Assembly (NCBI RefSeq): GCF_013359815.1
Contig: NZ_JABMCF010000035.1
Span: 310,001-374,000, forward strand
Reading direction: 5' to 3'
DNA from: Curtobacterium flaccumfaciens
GTDB lineage: Bacteria; Actinomycetota; Actinomycetes; Actinomycetales; Microbacteriaceae
Length of the DNA: 64,000 nt
Shown here one piece after another: positions 46,111 through 54,973 of this stretch (position 1 is its first letter; the number at the start of each line of letters is the position of its first letter). The position numbers and the translations under genes were made by a program. A model generated the notes under the pieces. The model was not told where the DNA came from and did not search any database. It saw only the letters and a list, made by a program, of their open reading frames with translations.

Positions 46111-46542
46111 CCATCGAACTGTCAACGAAGGCAGTCCCGGTCATGACCCCACAACGGGGGTGTGGAGTCCTGCCCGGACCCTGATACCTTCCACAGCAAG
46201 CGGCCTCACCAGCCGCCCTCGGCCCGTTCGACGGGTCCCACACCCCCTGGGTCACCACCGGGGGCGGATCAGCGGCGGAGACCCCGTCGGGGGAGGAGGC
46301 ACCGTGCCACACCACGGACCACCCACCGCGATCCCGGTGCGACGAGTTCGTCGCGCCTGACCAGGACGGGCGCCGGCGGGTACCGGCGTTCGCCTCACCG
46401 GGTCCGCGACGCGTTCGGGTCGTCGCGGATCCCCGGGGCGGTGGTGATCGGGTCACCGCCGCCCCGGACCTCCCGGTCGCTCCGATCGACGTCTTCGGGA
46501 ACCCGCCGGTCCACGGAGCCGGATCGGCGTGATACTGGGGTG
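46111..46542 (+). other. Structured 430-bp region before nadE with possible 18-residue peptide
   Basis: A strong SD (GGGAGGAGG, 46291-46299) precedes GTG at 46304, which would encode [18 protein letters not shown], ending at 46360. Three hairpins follow: CGCCGG/CCGGCG (46371-46388), CCGCGACG/CGTCGCGG (46404-46428) and a 15-bp arm stem at 46433-46467. No known RNA family was recognised. The pattern of peptide plus successive stems suggests a cis-acting leader or an independent small RNA. Confidence 0.4.
46433..46467 (+). terminator. Strong hairpin before nadE
   Basis: CCGGGGCGGTGGTGA pairs with TCACCGCCGCCCCGG around TCGGG (one mismatch). It ends 75 bases before nadE and could terminate the leader transcript. 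Confidence 0.6.
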
Positions 46543-47370
46543 GTGCGTGAACTCCAAGCCGCCATCGCAGCGGACCTCAACGTCCAGCCGACCATCGACC
46601 CGGAGCAGGAGGTCGCCCGTCGTGTCGGGTTCCTGCGCGACTACCTGCTGACGACCGGGGCGAAGGGGTACCTCCTCGCCATCAGCGGCGGGCAGGACTC
46701 CACCCTGGCCGGCCGCCTGACCCAGCTCGCGGTCGAGTCGCTCCGCGCCGAGGGGCACCCGGCCGAGTTCACGACCGTCCGCATGCCCTACCGCGTGCAG
46801 GCCGACGAGGACGACGCCCAGCTCGCCCTGCAGTTCATCGCGGCCGACCCGGGCGTCACCGTGAACATCGAGCACGGCGTCGACGGGGTCATGCAGGACA
46901 CCGCGGCCTCGGGCGTCGAACTGAGCGACTTCGTCAAGGGCAACGTCAAGGCGCGCATGCGCATGGTCGCCCAGTACGCGATCGCCGGGCAGCGCGGCCT
47001 GCTGGTGGTCGGCACGGACCACGCGGCAGAGGCGGTGACGGGCTTCTTCACCAAGTACGGCGACGGCGGCGTCGACCTCACCCCGCTCACCGGGCTCTCG
47101 AAGAGCCAGGGGCGGCAGCTGCTCGAGCACCTCGGCGCACCGGCCCGCCTGTACGAGAAGGCACCCACCGCCGACCTGCTCGACGAACTGCCCGGGCAGA
47201 CCGACGAGGCGAACCTCGGTCTCACCTACGCCGAGATCGACGCCTACCTGCAGGGCCACGACGTGCCGGTCGAGGTCGCCGAGGCGATCGAGTCGCGCTA
47301 CCGCGCTACCGAGCACAAGCGCCAGGTGCCGGCGACGCCCTTCGACGACTGGTGGCGTGCGGGCGCGTAG
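46543..47370 (+). CDS. nadE: NH3-dependent NAD synthetase
   Basis: 275 residues from GTG at 46543, giving the family head [18 protein letters not shown]-loop SGGQDST at 48-54, and [18 protein letters not shown] with EKAPTADL. It is the short, ammonia-using form, without a glutaminase domain, with the same length as the E. coli enzyme. Makes NAD from nicotinate adenine dinucleotide. GTG at 46540 is an alternative. A structured region precedes it, and a GGAGGC-type hairpin follows. Confidence 0.95.
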   Translation: MRELQAAIAADLNVQPTIDPEQEVARRVGFLRDYLLTTGAKGYLLAISGGQDSTLAGRLTQLAVESLRAEGHPAEFTTVRMPYRVQADEDDAQLALQFIAADPGVTVNIEHGVDGVMQDTAASGVELSDFVKGNVKARMRMVAQYAIAGQRGLLVVGTDHAAEAVTGFFTKYGDGGVDLTPLTGLSKSQGRQLLEHLGAPARLYEKAPTADLLDELPGQTDEANLGLTYAEIDAYLQGHDVPVEVAEAIESRYRATEHKRQVPATPFDDWWRAGA

Positions 47371-47390
47371 GCGCTGACGCGACACGGCCG

Positions 47391-47426
47391 GGAGGCGCGG
47401 TGCAGGTGAACCTGCACCGCGCCTCC
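47391..47426 (+). terminator. Terminator after nadE (GGAGGC family)
   Basis: GGAGGCGCGGTGCAGG pairs perfectly with its complement around TGAA, then TTCCTG. Confidence 0.85.
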
Positions 47427-47545
47427 TTCCTGTTGTCCCCAACCCTTCCCTGCGCGCCCCGGCTGTCCGCGTGCGCTCCTAGGATGGGAGCCAACGGAAC
47501 AACAGATGCGGAATCCAGGCTGGCGCCTGGTCCGGAGGGGGAGTC

Positions 47546-49003
47546 ATGGAAGTCCTGTTCGCGCTCGGAGCCGTCCCGCTGATCATCGTGGGGATCATCG
47601 TCCTCGCCGTGATCGCGCTGATCTACGCCAAGGTCGTGTACCGCAACGCCGGTGCCGACGAGGCGCTCATCATCACCGGCAAGCGCTCTCGCAAGGTCAA
47701 GAACGCCGACGGCACCGAGACCGTCGAGTCCGGCATCAAGGTCGTGCTCGGCGCCGGTGTGCTCGTCCGCCCCTTCTTCGAGAAGGTCGCGAAGCTGTCG
47801 CTCAGCTCGCGTGCGATCGACATCAACGTCAACGCGCAGGACTCCCGCGGCGTCACCATCGACGTCGAGGCCGTGGCGCTCGTCAAGGTCGGCGAGGCCG
47901 ACGCGTCCATCCGGGCGGCAGCGCAGCGGTTCCTCGGCCAGGAGAAGAAGATCGACGACTTCGCGCGCGAGGTCCTGTCCGGCTCGCTCCGTGCCTCGAT
48001 CGGCGCGACCGACGTCTCGACGATCATCCGGAACCGTGATCAGCTCACCGTCGCGGTCCTCACCGTCGCGCAGGACGCCCTGCACAGCCAGGGGCTCGAC
48101 GTCGACTCGTTCGAGATCAAGGGCATCTCGGACCGCAACGAGTACATCAGCGACCTCGGCCGTGCCGAGCGTGCACGCGTGCGACTCGAGGCCGAGAACG
48201 CCGAGGCCCAGGCCGACCGTGAAGCGCGAGAAGCCCGCGCGACCGCCGACCAGGCGATCGCCGAGGCCGAGAACACCCTGGCCATCCGCCGTGCCGCGCT
48301 GCAGCTCGACGCCGACCGTGCGTCCGCCGAGGCCGCTGCCGCCGGCCCGCTCGCCCAGGCGCGTGCGTCCCAGGGCGTCGTCGAGCAGGAGCAGATCACC
48401 GCGCAGAAGCGTGCCGAACTGCGCCGTGCTGAGCTCGAGTCCGAGGTCTCCGCCGTCGCCGAGGCCCAGGCGCGCAAGACCCGCGTCGAGGCCGAAGCCG
48501 CCGCTGGGGCCCAGGTCGAGACCGCCCGCGCCCAGGCCGAGGCCCGCCGGATCTCCGCCGAGGCCGTCGCGGCCGAGGCGAAGGCCGAGGCGGATGCCCG
48601 CAAGCTCGCCGCTGACGCCTCACGCGCCGAAGGTGAAGCCGCCGCCGACGCGATCCGTGCGAAGGGTCAGGCCGAGGCCGATGCGACCAAGGCGCAGGCC
48701 GACGCGCTCGCCCAGCACTCCGAGGCCGTCCTGCGGGTCAAGGCGATCGAGACGCTGCCGAGCATCGCTCGCGAACTCGCCGCTCCGATGAGCAACATCG
48801 ACTCGCTCACCGTGGTGTCCTCCGACGGCGCCGGTGCACTGTCGAAGAGCGTCGTGAGCCAGTTCAGCGAGGTGGACGCGCTGCTCGGTGCCACCGCCGG
48901 GTTCACCCTGAGTGACATCGTGAAGAGCACCACGACGGGTCAGGCGGCTGCCCGTGCCGTCGTGCGCGGGCAGTCGGTGCCGCAGGTCGAACCGGCCGAG
49001 TAA
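47546..49003 (+). CDS. Flotillin-like SPFH protein
   Basis: A 485-residue protein with an N-terminal membrane segment at about 5-27, SPFH (band-7) domain from about 28 to 200 (DEALIITGKRS, SRAIDINVNAQDSRGVTIDVEA), and long Ala/Glu-rich coiled coil from about 208 to 400, then flotillin tail (IETLPSIARELAAPMSNIDS). It likely scaffolds membrane microdomains. GGAGGGGG precedes the ATG. Single gene; no NfeD partner is adjacent. Confidence 0.93.
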   Translation: MEVLFALGAVPLIIVGIIVLAVIALIYAKVVYRNAGADEALIITGKRSRKVKNADGTETVESGIKVVLGAGVLVRPFFEKVAKLSLSSRAIDINVNAQDSRGVTIDVEAVALVKVGEADASIRAAAQRFLGQEKKIDDFAREVLSGSLRASIGATDVSTIIRNRDQLTVAVLTVAQDALHSQGLDVDSFEIKGISDRNEYISDLGRAERARVRLEAENAEAQADREAREARATADQAIAEAENTLAIRRAALQLDADRASAEAAAAGPLAQARASQGVVEQEQITAQKRAELRRAELESEVSAVAEAQARKTRVEAEAAAGAQVETARAQAEARRISAEAVAAEAKAEADARKLAADASRAEGEAAADAIRAKGQAEADATKAQADALAQHSEAVLRVKAIETLPSIARELAAPMSNIDSLTVVSSDGAGALSKSVVSQFSEVDALLGATAGFTLSDIVKSTTTGQAAARAVVRGQSVPQVEPAE

Positions 49004-49037
49004 CCGAGCGGGTGCCTGCAGCGGGCGCGACGGGGGA

Positions 49038-49427
49038 TCAGCCCTCGTCGCGCCCGTTCTCGTTCTGCGGGTCGCGCTGCTGTGCGCCGGCGTCCTCACG
49101 CTCGTCGGCGAGCCGCTGCTGCCAGACGACGCTGCGAGCCGCACCCTCGAGCACGTCGTCGACACTGCGACCGCTCTGGGCGGCGAGGGCGCCGCTGAGT
49201 CCGGCGGTCAGGGTGCCGCCGGCCGAGGCGAGTCGCTCGACGACCTCCTCCTGCCGCGGGGTCAGGGGCTCGTCGACCAGTTCGTCGATCGTGTCGCGGA
49301 TGTTCTGCTCGCTCGCGTCCAGTGCTGCCTCGTCGCCGGACTGCAGGGCTGCTGCTTCGCCGACGACGACGAGACCGAGGCGCGCGGCGTCGTCTTCGGG
49401 ACGCGGGGTGCGGTGCTCGTCAGTCAT
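49038..49427 (-). CDS. Hypothetical acidic protein
   Basis: A 129-residue, Glu/Asp-rich soluble protein from MTDEHRTPRPEDDAARLGL with one helical core (TIDELVDEPLTPRQEEVVER) and a disordered acidic tail. No family recognised. It faces the flotillin gene tail-to-tail and is 71 bases from the kinase gene. Codon use is ordinary for the window. Confidence 0.6.
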   Translation of the reverse strand: MTDEHRTPRPEDDAARLGLVVVGEAAALQSGDEAALDASEQNIRDTIDELVDEPLTPRQEEVVERLASAGGTLTAGLSGALAAQSGRSVDDVLEGAARSVVWQQRLADEREDAGAQQRDPQNENGRDEG

Positions 49428-49498
49428 GCGGTGGACCGTACGCTCCGGTGCGCTGCGCTCCCTGGACAGATGCGTCCCCCGCTCGGGCGGGCGCGCTG

Positions 49499-50449
49499 TC
49501 AGTCGGCCCAGCGGTGGAGCATCCACTCGGCGGCGGCCACGCCCTCGCGCCGCTGGAAGTCGCGGATCGTGGGCATGTTCGGCGGCGCCGGGGGCAGGGC
49601 GTGCTCGAAGAACAGCCCGGCGAGCCCGGCCAGCACGGCGTCGATCGTGTCGGCCGGCACCTCGGCGAAGACCGGGTGCGTGGCGAGGTGGTGTTCGACG
49701 TCGGCGTCCTCACCGCGGACGAGCGTGTCGAGCAGGTAGGTCAGCGGATCGAGCCAGTGCGCGCCCACGCTCGCCCAGGGCCAGTCGACCACCCAGACGA
49801 GCCCGGCGTCGTCGACGAGCAGGTTGTCCGCTCGGCAGTCGGCGTGCACGAGGTGCTCGCCGTCGACGAGTGCAGCGGCTCCCGCTGCCGCGCGGGCGAT
49901 CGCGGGCCCGGCGTCGAGGACGTGCGGCGGGACGACCTCGGCGACACGGACGGCGTCCGCGTCGTCGGCCAGCATCCGGTCCCAGGCTCCGAACTCACCG
50001 CGCAGGTCCTCGGCGATGCGGGGGAGCGTCGCCAGCCCACCGGTCGCGGGCGGCAGCGTGTGGAGTGCGTCGAGCACGGCCGTCGTGTCCGATCCGTCGA
50101 GGTGCCGCCCCGGGTGCTGGCCTGCGACGTCGTCGAGCACGAGCGCGACCCAGTCGTCGCCGTCGACCGTGGCATGCAGCGCGTCGAGCAGCCGTGGCGC
50201 CTGCACGGTGGTCGGCAGCTGGGCCATGACGGCGGCCTCGCGGCGGTGCAGCTCGAGGGCTGCCTCGTTGCGCGAGCGCGACACGGTCTTCACGAACGCC
50301 CGTCGTCCCGCCGCGGTCGACACCCGGTCGGCGCTGCCGGGAGACCACCCGCTCGCCTGGGACTCGGCGGTCACGACCGGACCGCCCAGCACCCCCTCCA
50401 CCTGCTGCCGCAGCGTCGTCGGTACATCGGTCCAGGTGGTTCGCCCCAT
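49499..50449 (-). CDS. Aminoglycoside phosphotransferase-type kinase
   Basis: A 316-residue APH/ChoK-fold protein, start MGRTTWTDVPTTLRQQ. Nucleotide-binding Lys in AFVKTVSRS, catalytic HADCRADNLL (Asp and Asn), and metal-binding Asp in WVVDWPWAS. The sugar or aminoglycoside substrate is unknown; many such genes in environmental actinobacteria phosphorylate non-drug substrates. Divergent from the DHA2 exporter, sharing a 169-base control region. Confidence 0.85.
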   Translation of the reverse strand: MGRTTWTDVPTTLRQQVEGVLGGPVVTAESQASGWSPGSADRVSTAAGRRAFVKTVSRSRNEAALELHRREAAVMAQLPTTVQAPRLLDALHATVDGDDWVALVLDDVAGQHPGRHLDGSDTTAVLDALHTLPPATGGLATLPRIAEDLRGEFGAWDRMLADDADAVRVAEVVPPHVLDAGPAIARAAAGAAALVDGEHLVHADCRADNLLVDDAGLVWVVDWPWASVGAHWLDPLTYLLDTLVRGEDADVEHHLATHPVFAEVPADTIDAVLAGLAGLFFEHALPPAPPNMPTIRDFQRREGVAAAEWMLHRWAD

Positions 50450-50498
50450 GCGCCGACGCTACCTGAGAACCCGTACACGAACGTGCATGCTCGGCAAC

Positions 50499-50548
50499 TT
50501 TGCGTTGGCAGCAAAGGTGCCTGCGGTGTAAAGTTGCAGAGCCTGCAA
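50499..50548. promoter_or_regulatory. Two palindromes in the exporter promoter
   Basis: TTTGC-GTTGGCA-GCAAA (50499-50515) and TTGCAG-AGC-CTGCAA (50534-50548) lie 70-120 bases before the MFS start. The second is a perfect 6+3+6 palindrome. Likely TetR sites for the regulator at 52757. Confidence 0.5.
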
Positions 50549-50618
50549 GGTTGATACCCGTTCGGGGTCCCGACCAGGCCGACGACCACCACGCCACATC
50601 CCCTGTGAGGAACTCCGC

Positions 50619-52679
50619 ATGTCCACTGCCACCGCACCCGTCGAGGTGTCGCGCGGACGACAGGACTCCCCGGCGAACACGCCGGGCAAGCCGATCATGT
50701 CGCACCGCCAGATCCTGCTCGTCATCTACGGCCTGATGGCGGGCATGTTCCTGTCGTCGCTCGACCAGACCATCGTCGGCACGGCGATCCGCACGATCGG
50801 CGACGACCTGCACGGCCTCGACCAGCAGGCCTGGGTCACGACGGCCTACCTGATCGCGTCGACCATCACCACGCCGATCTACGGCAAGCTCTCCGACGTC
50901 TTCGGCCGTCGCCCGCTCTACATCTTCGGCATCGCGGTCTTCATCCTCGGGTCGCTGCTCTCGACCCTGTCGACGTCGATCACCATGCTCGCCGCCTTCC
51001 GCGCGTTCCAGGGCATCGGTGCGGGTGCGCTGATGTCGCTGCCGCTCGCGATCATGGGCGACATCCTCGCGCCCCGTGAGCGCGCGAAGTACCAGGGCTA
51101 CTTCCTGGCGGTCTTCGGCATCTCGTCCGTGATCGGCCCGCTCATCGGCGGCCTGTTCGCCGGTGCGAGCTCGATCGTCGGCATCACTGGCTGGCGCTGG
51201 GTGTTCCTGATCAACGTGCCGATCGGCGTCGCCGCGCTCCTCATGGTGATCGCGTTCCTGCACCTGCCGAAGTTCGGCGAGGCCAAGGCCAAGCCGCGCA
51301 TCGACTGGTGGGGCGCGACCTCGGTCATCGTCACGCTCGCCCCGCTGCTCCTCGTCGCGGAGCAGGGCCGCACGTGGGGCTGGGGTTCGGCCAGCGCGAT
51401 CGCCTGCTACGTCATCGGTGCGCTCGGCCTCGTCGCCTTCCTGGCGATCGAGACCCGCATGCAGGACGACGCGATCATCCCGCTCAAGCTCTTCCGCTCG
51501 AGCACGTTCTCGATGGCGACCATCCTGGGCTTCCTGGTCGGCTTCGCGATGTTCGGCGCGATGCTCACCATCCCGCTCTACCTGCAGATCGTCACCGGCC
51601 TGACGCCGACCGAGTCCGGGTTCGCGACGCTGCCGATGATCGGTGGCCTGATGATCGCCTCGATCGCTTCGGGGCAGATCGTGGCCCGCACCGGCCGCTA
51701 CCGGATCTTCCCGGTCATCGGCACGGCCCTGGTGTCGCTCGGCTACGTCGTCCTGACGTTCATGACGATCGACAAGCCGCTGTGGTTCCTGATGATCGGC
51801 ATGTTCCTGATCGGCCTCGGGCTCGGCCAGCTCATGCAGAGCATCACCCTGGCATCGCAGAACTCGGTGGAGCCGCGTGACATGGGTGTGGCGACGTCGT
51901 CCGCTACGTTCTTCCGCCAGATCGGTGGCACGCTCGGCACCGCCGTCCTGCTGTCCGTCCTGTTCTCGCTCATGCCGACGAACATCCTGCACGCCACGGC
52001 GGACGAGTCGAACCTGAAGCCCGCCCTCAGCGCGGCGCTCGACCCGGAGGTCGCCAGCGCCAAGGCGAACCAGGGCGTCATGGACCAGATCTGGAACCCG
52101 ATCGTCACCCCGCTCCAGCAGCAGGTGCAGTCCGGACTCGACACCGCCACCGACCAGGTGACCCAGGCCACTGCCGGGGCTCCCGATGCCGTGCAGCAGC
52201 AGGCGCTCACCGCCGCCGCCGACAAGGCGCAGGCGAGCGTGCAGGACGGCCGACTCGTCGTCGACTGGTCGGACTCGGGGCAGCGCACCTACTGGGTGGA
52301 CCAGCTCGCACCGGAACTGTCGAAGCAGATCGACAAGGGCGCGAACGACTCGAGCGACTCGAACGCCGAGACGAGCGACACGTCGTACCTCAACGGTGCG
52401 GACTCGGCCCTGACCCGGCCGTTCATGTCCGGGTTCAACGCCTCGGCCGTGACCGTCTACTGGGTCGGCTTCGCGGTGATCCTGCTCGCGTTCGTCCTGA
52501 GCTTCTTCTTCAAGGCGCCGCCGCTCCGCAAGAGCTCGGCCCTGCAGGAACAGGCGGACGACGCCGGCACCGCCGACGACCTCGAGGCGCAGGCCGTGCG
52601 GGCCGCGGACACGATGGGCTCGCCCACCGCTCCGGTCACCGGTTCGATCCCCGTCCAGGGCGGTCGGTCGCAGGTCTGA
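50619..52679 (+). CDS. DHA2 family multidrug exporter (MFS, 14 helices)
   Basis: A 686-residue MFS protein. Helices 1-13 occupy about 35-465 (LDQTIVGTAIRTIGDDL, motif A-type GKLSDVFGRRP, motif C-like AVFGISSVIGPLIGGLF), then an unusually long extracytoplasmic segment of about 130 residues (Asn/Gln/Ser-rich with LTAAADKAQASVQ) before the last helix. The loop is larger than in EmrB/QacA. It exports drugs with H+. TetR gene follows in the same direction, after a terminator. Confidence 0.92.
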   Translation: MSTATAPVEVSRGRQDSPANTPGKPIMSHRQILLVIYGLMAGMFLSSLDQTIVGTAIRTIGDDLHGLDQQAWVTTAYLIASTITTPIYGKLSDVFGRRPLYIFGIAVFILGSLLSTLSTSITMLAAFRAFQGIGAGALMSLPLAIMGDILAPRERAKYQGYFLAVFGISSVIGPLIGGLFAGASSIVGITGWRWVFLINVPIGVAALLMVIAFLHLPKFGEAKAKPRIDWWGATSVIVTLAPLLLVAEQGRTWGWGSASAIACYVIGALGLVAFLAIETRMQDDAIIPLKLFRSSTFSMATILGFLVGFAMFGAMLTIPLYLQIVTGLTPTESGFATLPMIGGLMIASIASGQIVARTGRYRIFPVIGTALVSLGYVVLTFMTIDKPLWFLMIGMFLIGLGLGQLMQSITLASQNSVEPRDMGVATSSATFFRQIGGTLGTAVLLSVLFSLMPTNILHATADESNLKPALSAALDPEVASAKANQGVMDQIWNPIVTPLQQQVQSGLDTATDQVTQATAGAPDAVQQQALTAAADKAQASVQDGRLVVDWSDSGQRTYWVDQLAPELSKQIDKGANDSSDSNAETSDTSYLNGADSALTRPFMSGFNASAVTVYWVGFAVILLAFVLSFFFKAPPLRKSSALQEQADDAGTADDLEAQAVRAADTMGSPTAPVTGSIPVQGGRSQV

Positions 52680-52682
52680 ACC

Positions 52683-52722
52683 ACGCCGGGCCTCCCCGTC
52701 ACACGACGCGGAGGCCCGGCGT
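52683..52722 (+). terminator. Hairpin after the MFS gene (GGAGGC family, inverted)
   Basis: ACGCCGGGCCTCC pairs perfectly with GGAGGCCCGGCGT around a 14-base loop; the arms occur in reverse order compared with the others. Confidence 0.7.
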
Positions 52723-52756
52723 CGCACGGACCCGAGAGCAGGACGGAGCGCAGCAC

Positions 52757-53350
52757 GTGCACCAGCCCACCACCACCGAGGACCTCGTCGCGAGCGACTG
52801 CGGCCTGCGGGAACGCAAGAAGCAGCAGACCCGGTCGGCCATCCACCGGTCGGCACTCGCCCTGGTCACCGACCACGGGCTCGCCGGGGTGACGGTCGAG
52901 CAGATCTGCGCGGACGCCGGGGTCTCCCCGCGGACGTTCTTCAACTACTTCCCGTCGAAGGCCGAGGCAGCCCTCGGACTGCCGGCGACGACGGTCCCGG
53001 ACGCGGCGCGCGCTGCGTTCCTCGGTTCCACGGGGCCGCTCGTGTCGGACCTCTGCGACCTCGTCGCGCACACGGTCACCCTGCCGCAGGATCGCCGGCG
53101 CATGAAGGAGCTCGTCCGAGCCCGCCCCGAGATGGTCCCGGCGATGATGCAGTGGATGGCGCACGCGCGGCAGACCGTGCTGGCGGTCGCCGCCGAGCGC
53201 GTCGATGAGGACACCGCGCGGACCGCGACCACCCTCGTGATGGCCGCCGTGATCGAGTCCGCCCACCGGTCGGCGGACGGCTCCCGCGACGAGCTCGCGG
53301 CGCGGCTGCGCGCGGTCGTCGCCGAGATGGGGCGGCTCGCCACCGCCTGA
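52757..53350 (+). CDS. TetR family transcriptional regulator
   Basis: A 197-residue regulator, GTG at 52757. HTH at about 28-66 (VTVEQICADAGVSPRTFFNYF). The C-terminal ligand domain has no close match. It probably represses the DHA2 exporter gene upstream, whose promoter has two palindromes, and possibly the divergent kinase. Ends at a 23-base-arm hairpin. Confidence 0.88.
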   Translation: MHQPTTTEDLVASDCGLRERKKQQTRSAIHRSALALVTDHGLAGVTVEQICADAGVSPRTFFNYFPSKAEAALGLPATTVPDAARAAFLGSTGPLVSDLCDLVAHTVTLPQDRRRMKELVRARPEMVPAMMQWMAHARQTVLAVAAERVDEDTARTATTLVMAAVIESAHRSADGSRDELAARLRAVVAEMGRLATA

Positions 53351-53391
53351 CCAGCGTGACCATCGTGTCGCCCCCGGCGCGGGGCGACCAC

Positions 53392-53438
53392 GGCCTGGAG
53401 GCGCGGTGTGGGTCGGACCCGCACCGCGCCTCCAGGCC
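53392..53438 (+). terminator. Terminator after tetR (GGAGGC family)
   Basis: GGCCTGGAGGCGCGGTG with further pairing to a 23-base arm, one mismatch, single-base loop. Confidence 0.85.
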
Positions 53439-53529
53439 GTTGTCGCGTCCACGCCGTCGGTCGCGCAGTCATCGGACGGTTGGGCGACCACTTTCGCCAA
53501 AATCGCAAGAACAAGGCTCTTGACGCGCG

Positions 53530-53544
53530 AGACATCGGATGTTT
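53530..53544. promoter_or_regulatory. Operator AGACAT-CGG-ATGTTT before fuconate dehydratase
   Basis: An imperfect palindrome 46 bases before the fuconate dehydratase start. It matches AGACAT-CCT-ATGTCT at 63773 at nearly all arm positions. The FCD-type GntR at 61326 is the likely ligand-responsive binder. Confidence 0.65.
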
Positions 53545-53590
53545 TGATTGCACCGTTCGGTCGACGGAGACCGGACGGCAGGAGACACAG

Positions 53591-54928
53591 ATGAGCCGCA
53601 TCACCGGTCTGCACGTGCACGACATCCGGTTCCCGACCTCGCGAGAGCACGACGGGTCCGACGCCATGAACCCCGCACCCGACTACTCCGCCGCCTACGT
53701 CGAGCTCACCACCGACGCGCTCGACGGCCTGGTCGGCACCGGCTTCGTCTTCACCATCGGCCGCGGCAACGAGGTGCAGGAGTCGGCGATCGCAGCCCTC
53801 CGTGGGCACGTCGTCGGCGCCGATGCCGAGGCGGTCCTCGCCGACATGGGCGGCACCTGGCGCGCGATGGTGCACGACTCGCAGCTGCGGTGGCTCGGCC
53901 CGGAGAAGGGCGTCATGCACATGGCGATCGGCGCCGTGGTGAACGCCCTGTGGGACCTGCGTGCGAAGCGTGCGGGGCAGCCGCTGTGGGCCCTGCTCGC
54001 CGACCTGCGCCCCGAGGAGCTCGTCGACCTGGTGGACTTCCGGTACCTGACCGACGCGATCACCCCGGCCGAGGCGCTCGAACTGTTCCGCGCCGCCGAA
54101 CCGATGCGTGCCGAACGTCGAGCGCGCCTGGAGCGTGCGGGCTACCGTGCCTACACGACGACCCCGGGCTGGCTCGGCTACGACGACGAGAAGCTCGCGC
54201 GGCTGTGCCGGGAAGCCGTGGACGACGGGTTCACCCAGATCAAGCTGAAGGTCGGCGGCGACGTCGACGAGGACGTCCGACGGATGGGCATCGCCCGTGC
54301 CACCGTCGGCCCGGACGTCCGGATCGCGATCGATGCGAACCAGCGCTGGGACGTCGACGAGGCCGTGGCGTGGATCGACCGGCTCCGCCCCTTCGACGTC
54401 GCGTGGGTCGAGGAGCCGACGAGCCCGGACGACATCCTCGCCCACGCCGAGATCGCCCGGCGCATCGCCCCGATCCCGGTCGCGACGGGGGAGCACATGG
54501 CGAACCGGGTGATCGCGAAGCAGCTGATCCAGGCCGGGTCGATGTCGGTGCTGCAGATCGACGCCACCCGGGTCGCCGGGGTGAACGAGAACCTGGCGAT
54601 CCTGCTCCTCGCCGCCAAGCACGGCGTCCGTGTGTGCCCGCACGCCGGCGGCGTCGGCCTGTGCGAGGCGGTGCAGCACCTGTCGATGTTCGACGCGGTC
54701 GCCCTGACCGGTGACCTCGACACCCGGTGCATCGAGTTCGTCGACCACCTGCACGAGCACTTCGTGACACCGGTCGACGTCCACGACGGCCGCTACTGGC
54801 CGCCGACCACGCCCGGCGCCGGCACCGAGATGCTCGCCGACACCCTGACCACCCACGCGTTCCCGGACGGCCCGGTCTGGGCCGAGTCCGATCCCGATCG
54901 GGTCCCGGACGCCGTCCGGGTCGCCTGA
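53591..54928 (+). CDS. L-fuconate dehydratase (enolase superfamily)
   Basis: A 445-residue protein. In this numbering the catalytic residues match the fuconate dehydratase pattern: K218 and K220 in IKLKVG, metal ligands D248, E274 and E301, and H351 in CPHAGG. It removes water from L-fuconate giving 2-keto-3-deoxy-L-fuconate. First gene of the plus-strand fucose operon with the ABC importer and enzymes. ATG 53591 has GGAGACAC upstream. Confidence 0.93.
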   Translation: MSRITGLHVHDIRFPTSREHDGSDAMNPAPDYSAAYVELTTDALDGLVGTGFVFTIGRGNEVQESAIAALRGHVVGADAEAVLADMGGTWRAMVHDSQLRWLGPEKGVMHMAIGAVVNALWDLRAKRAGQPLWALLADLRPEELVDLVDFRYLTDAITPAEALELFRAAEPMRAERRARLERAGYRAYTTTPGWLGYDDEKLARLCREAVDDGFTQIKLKVGGDVDEDVRRMGIARATVGPDVRIAIDANQRWDVDEAVAWIDRLRPFDVAWVEEPTSPDDILAHAEIARRIAPIPVATGEHMANRVIAKQLIQAGSMSVLQIDATRVAGVNENLAILLLAAKHGVRVCPHAGGVGLCEAVQHLSMFDAVALTGDLDTRCIEFVDHLHEHFVTPVDVHDGRYWPPTTPGAGTEMLADTLTTHAFPDGPVWAESDPDRVPDAVRVA

Positions 54929-54973
54929 ACACCCCACCGCACACCCCATCACCACGACGAAGTGGAGACACCG

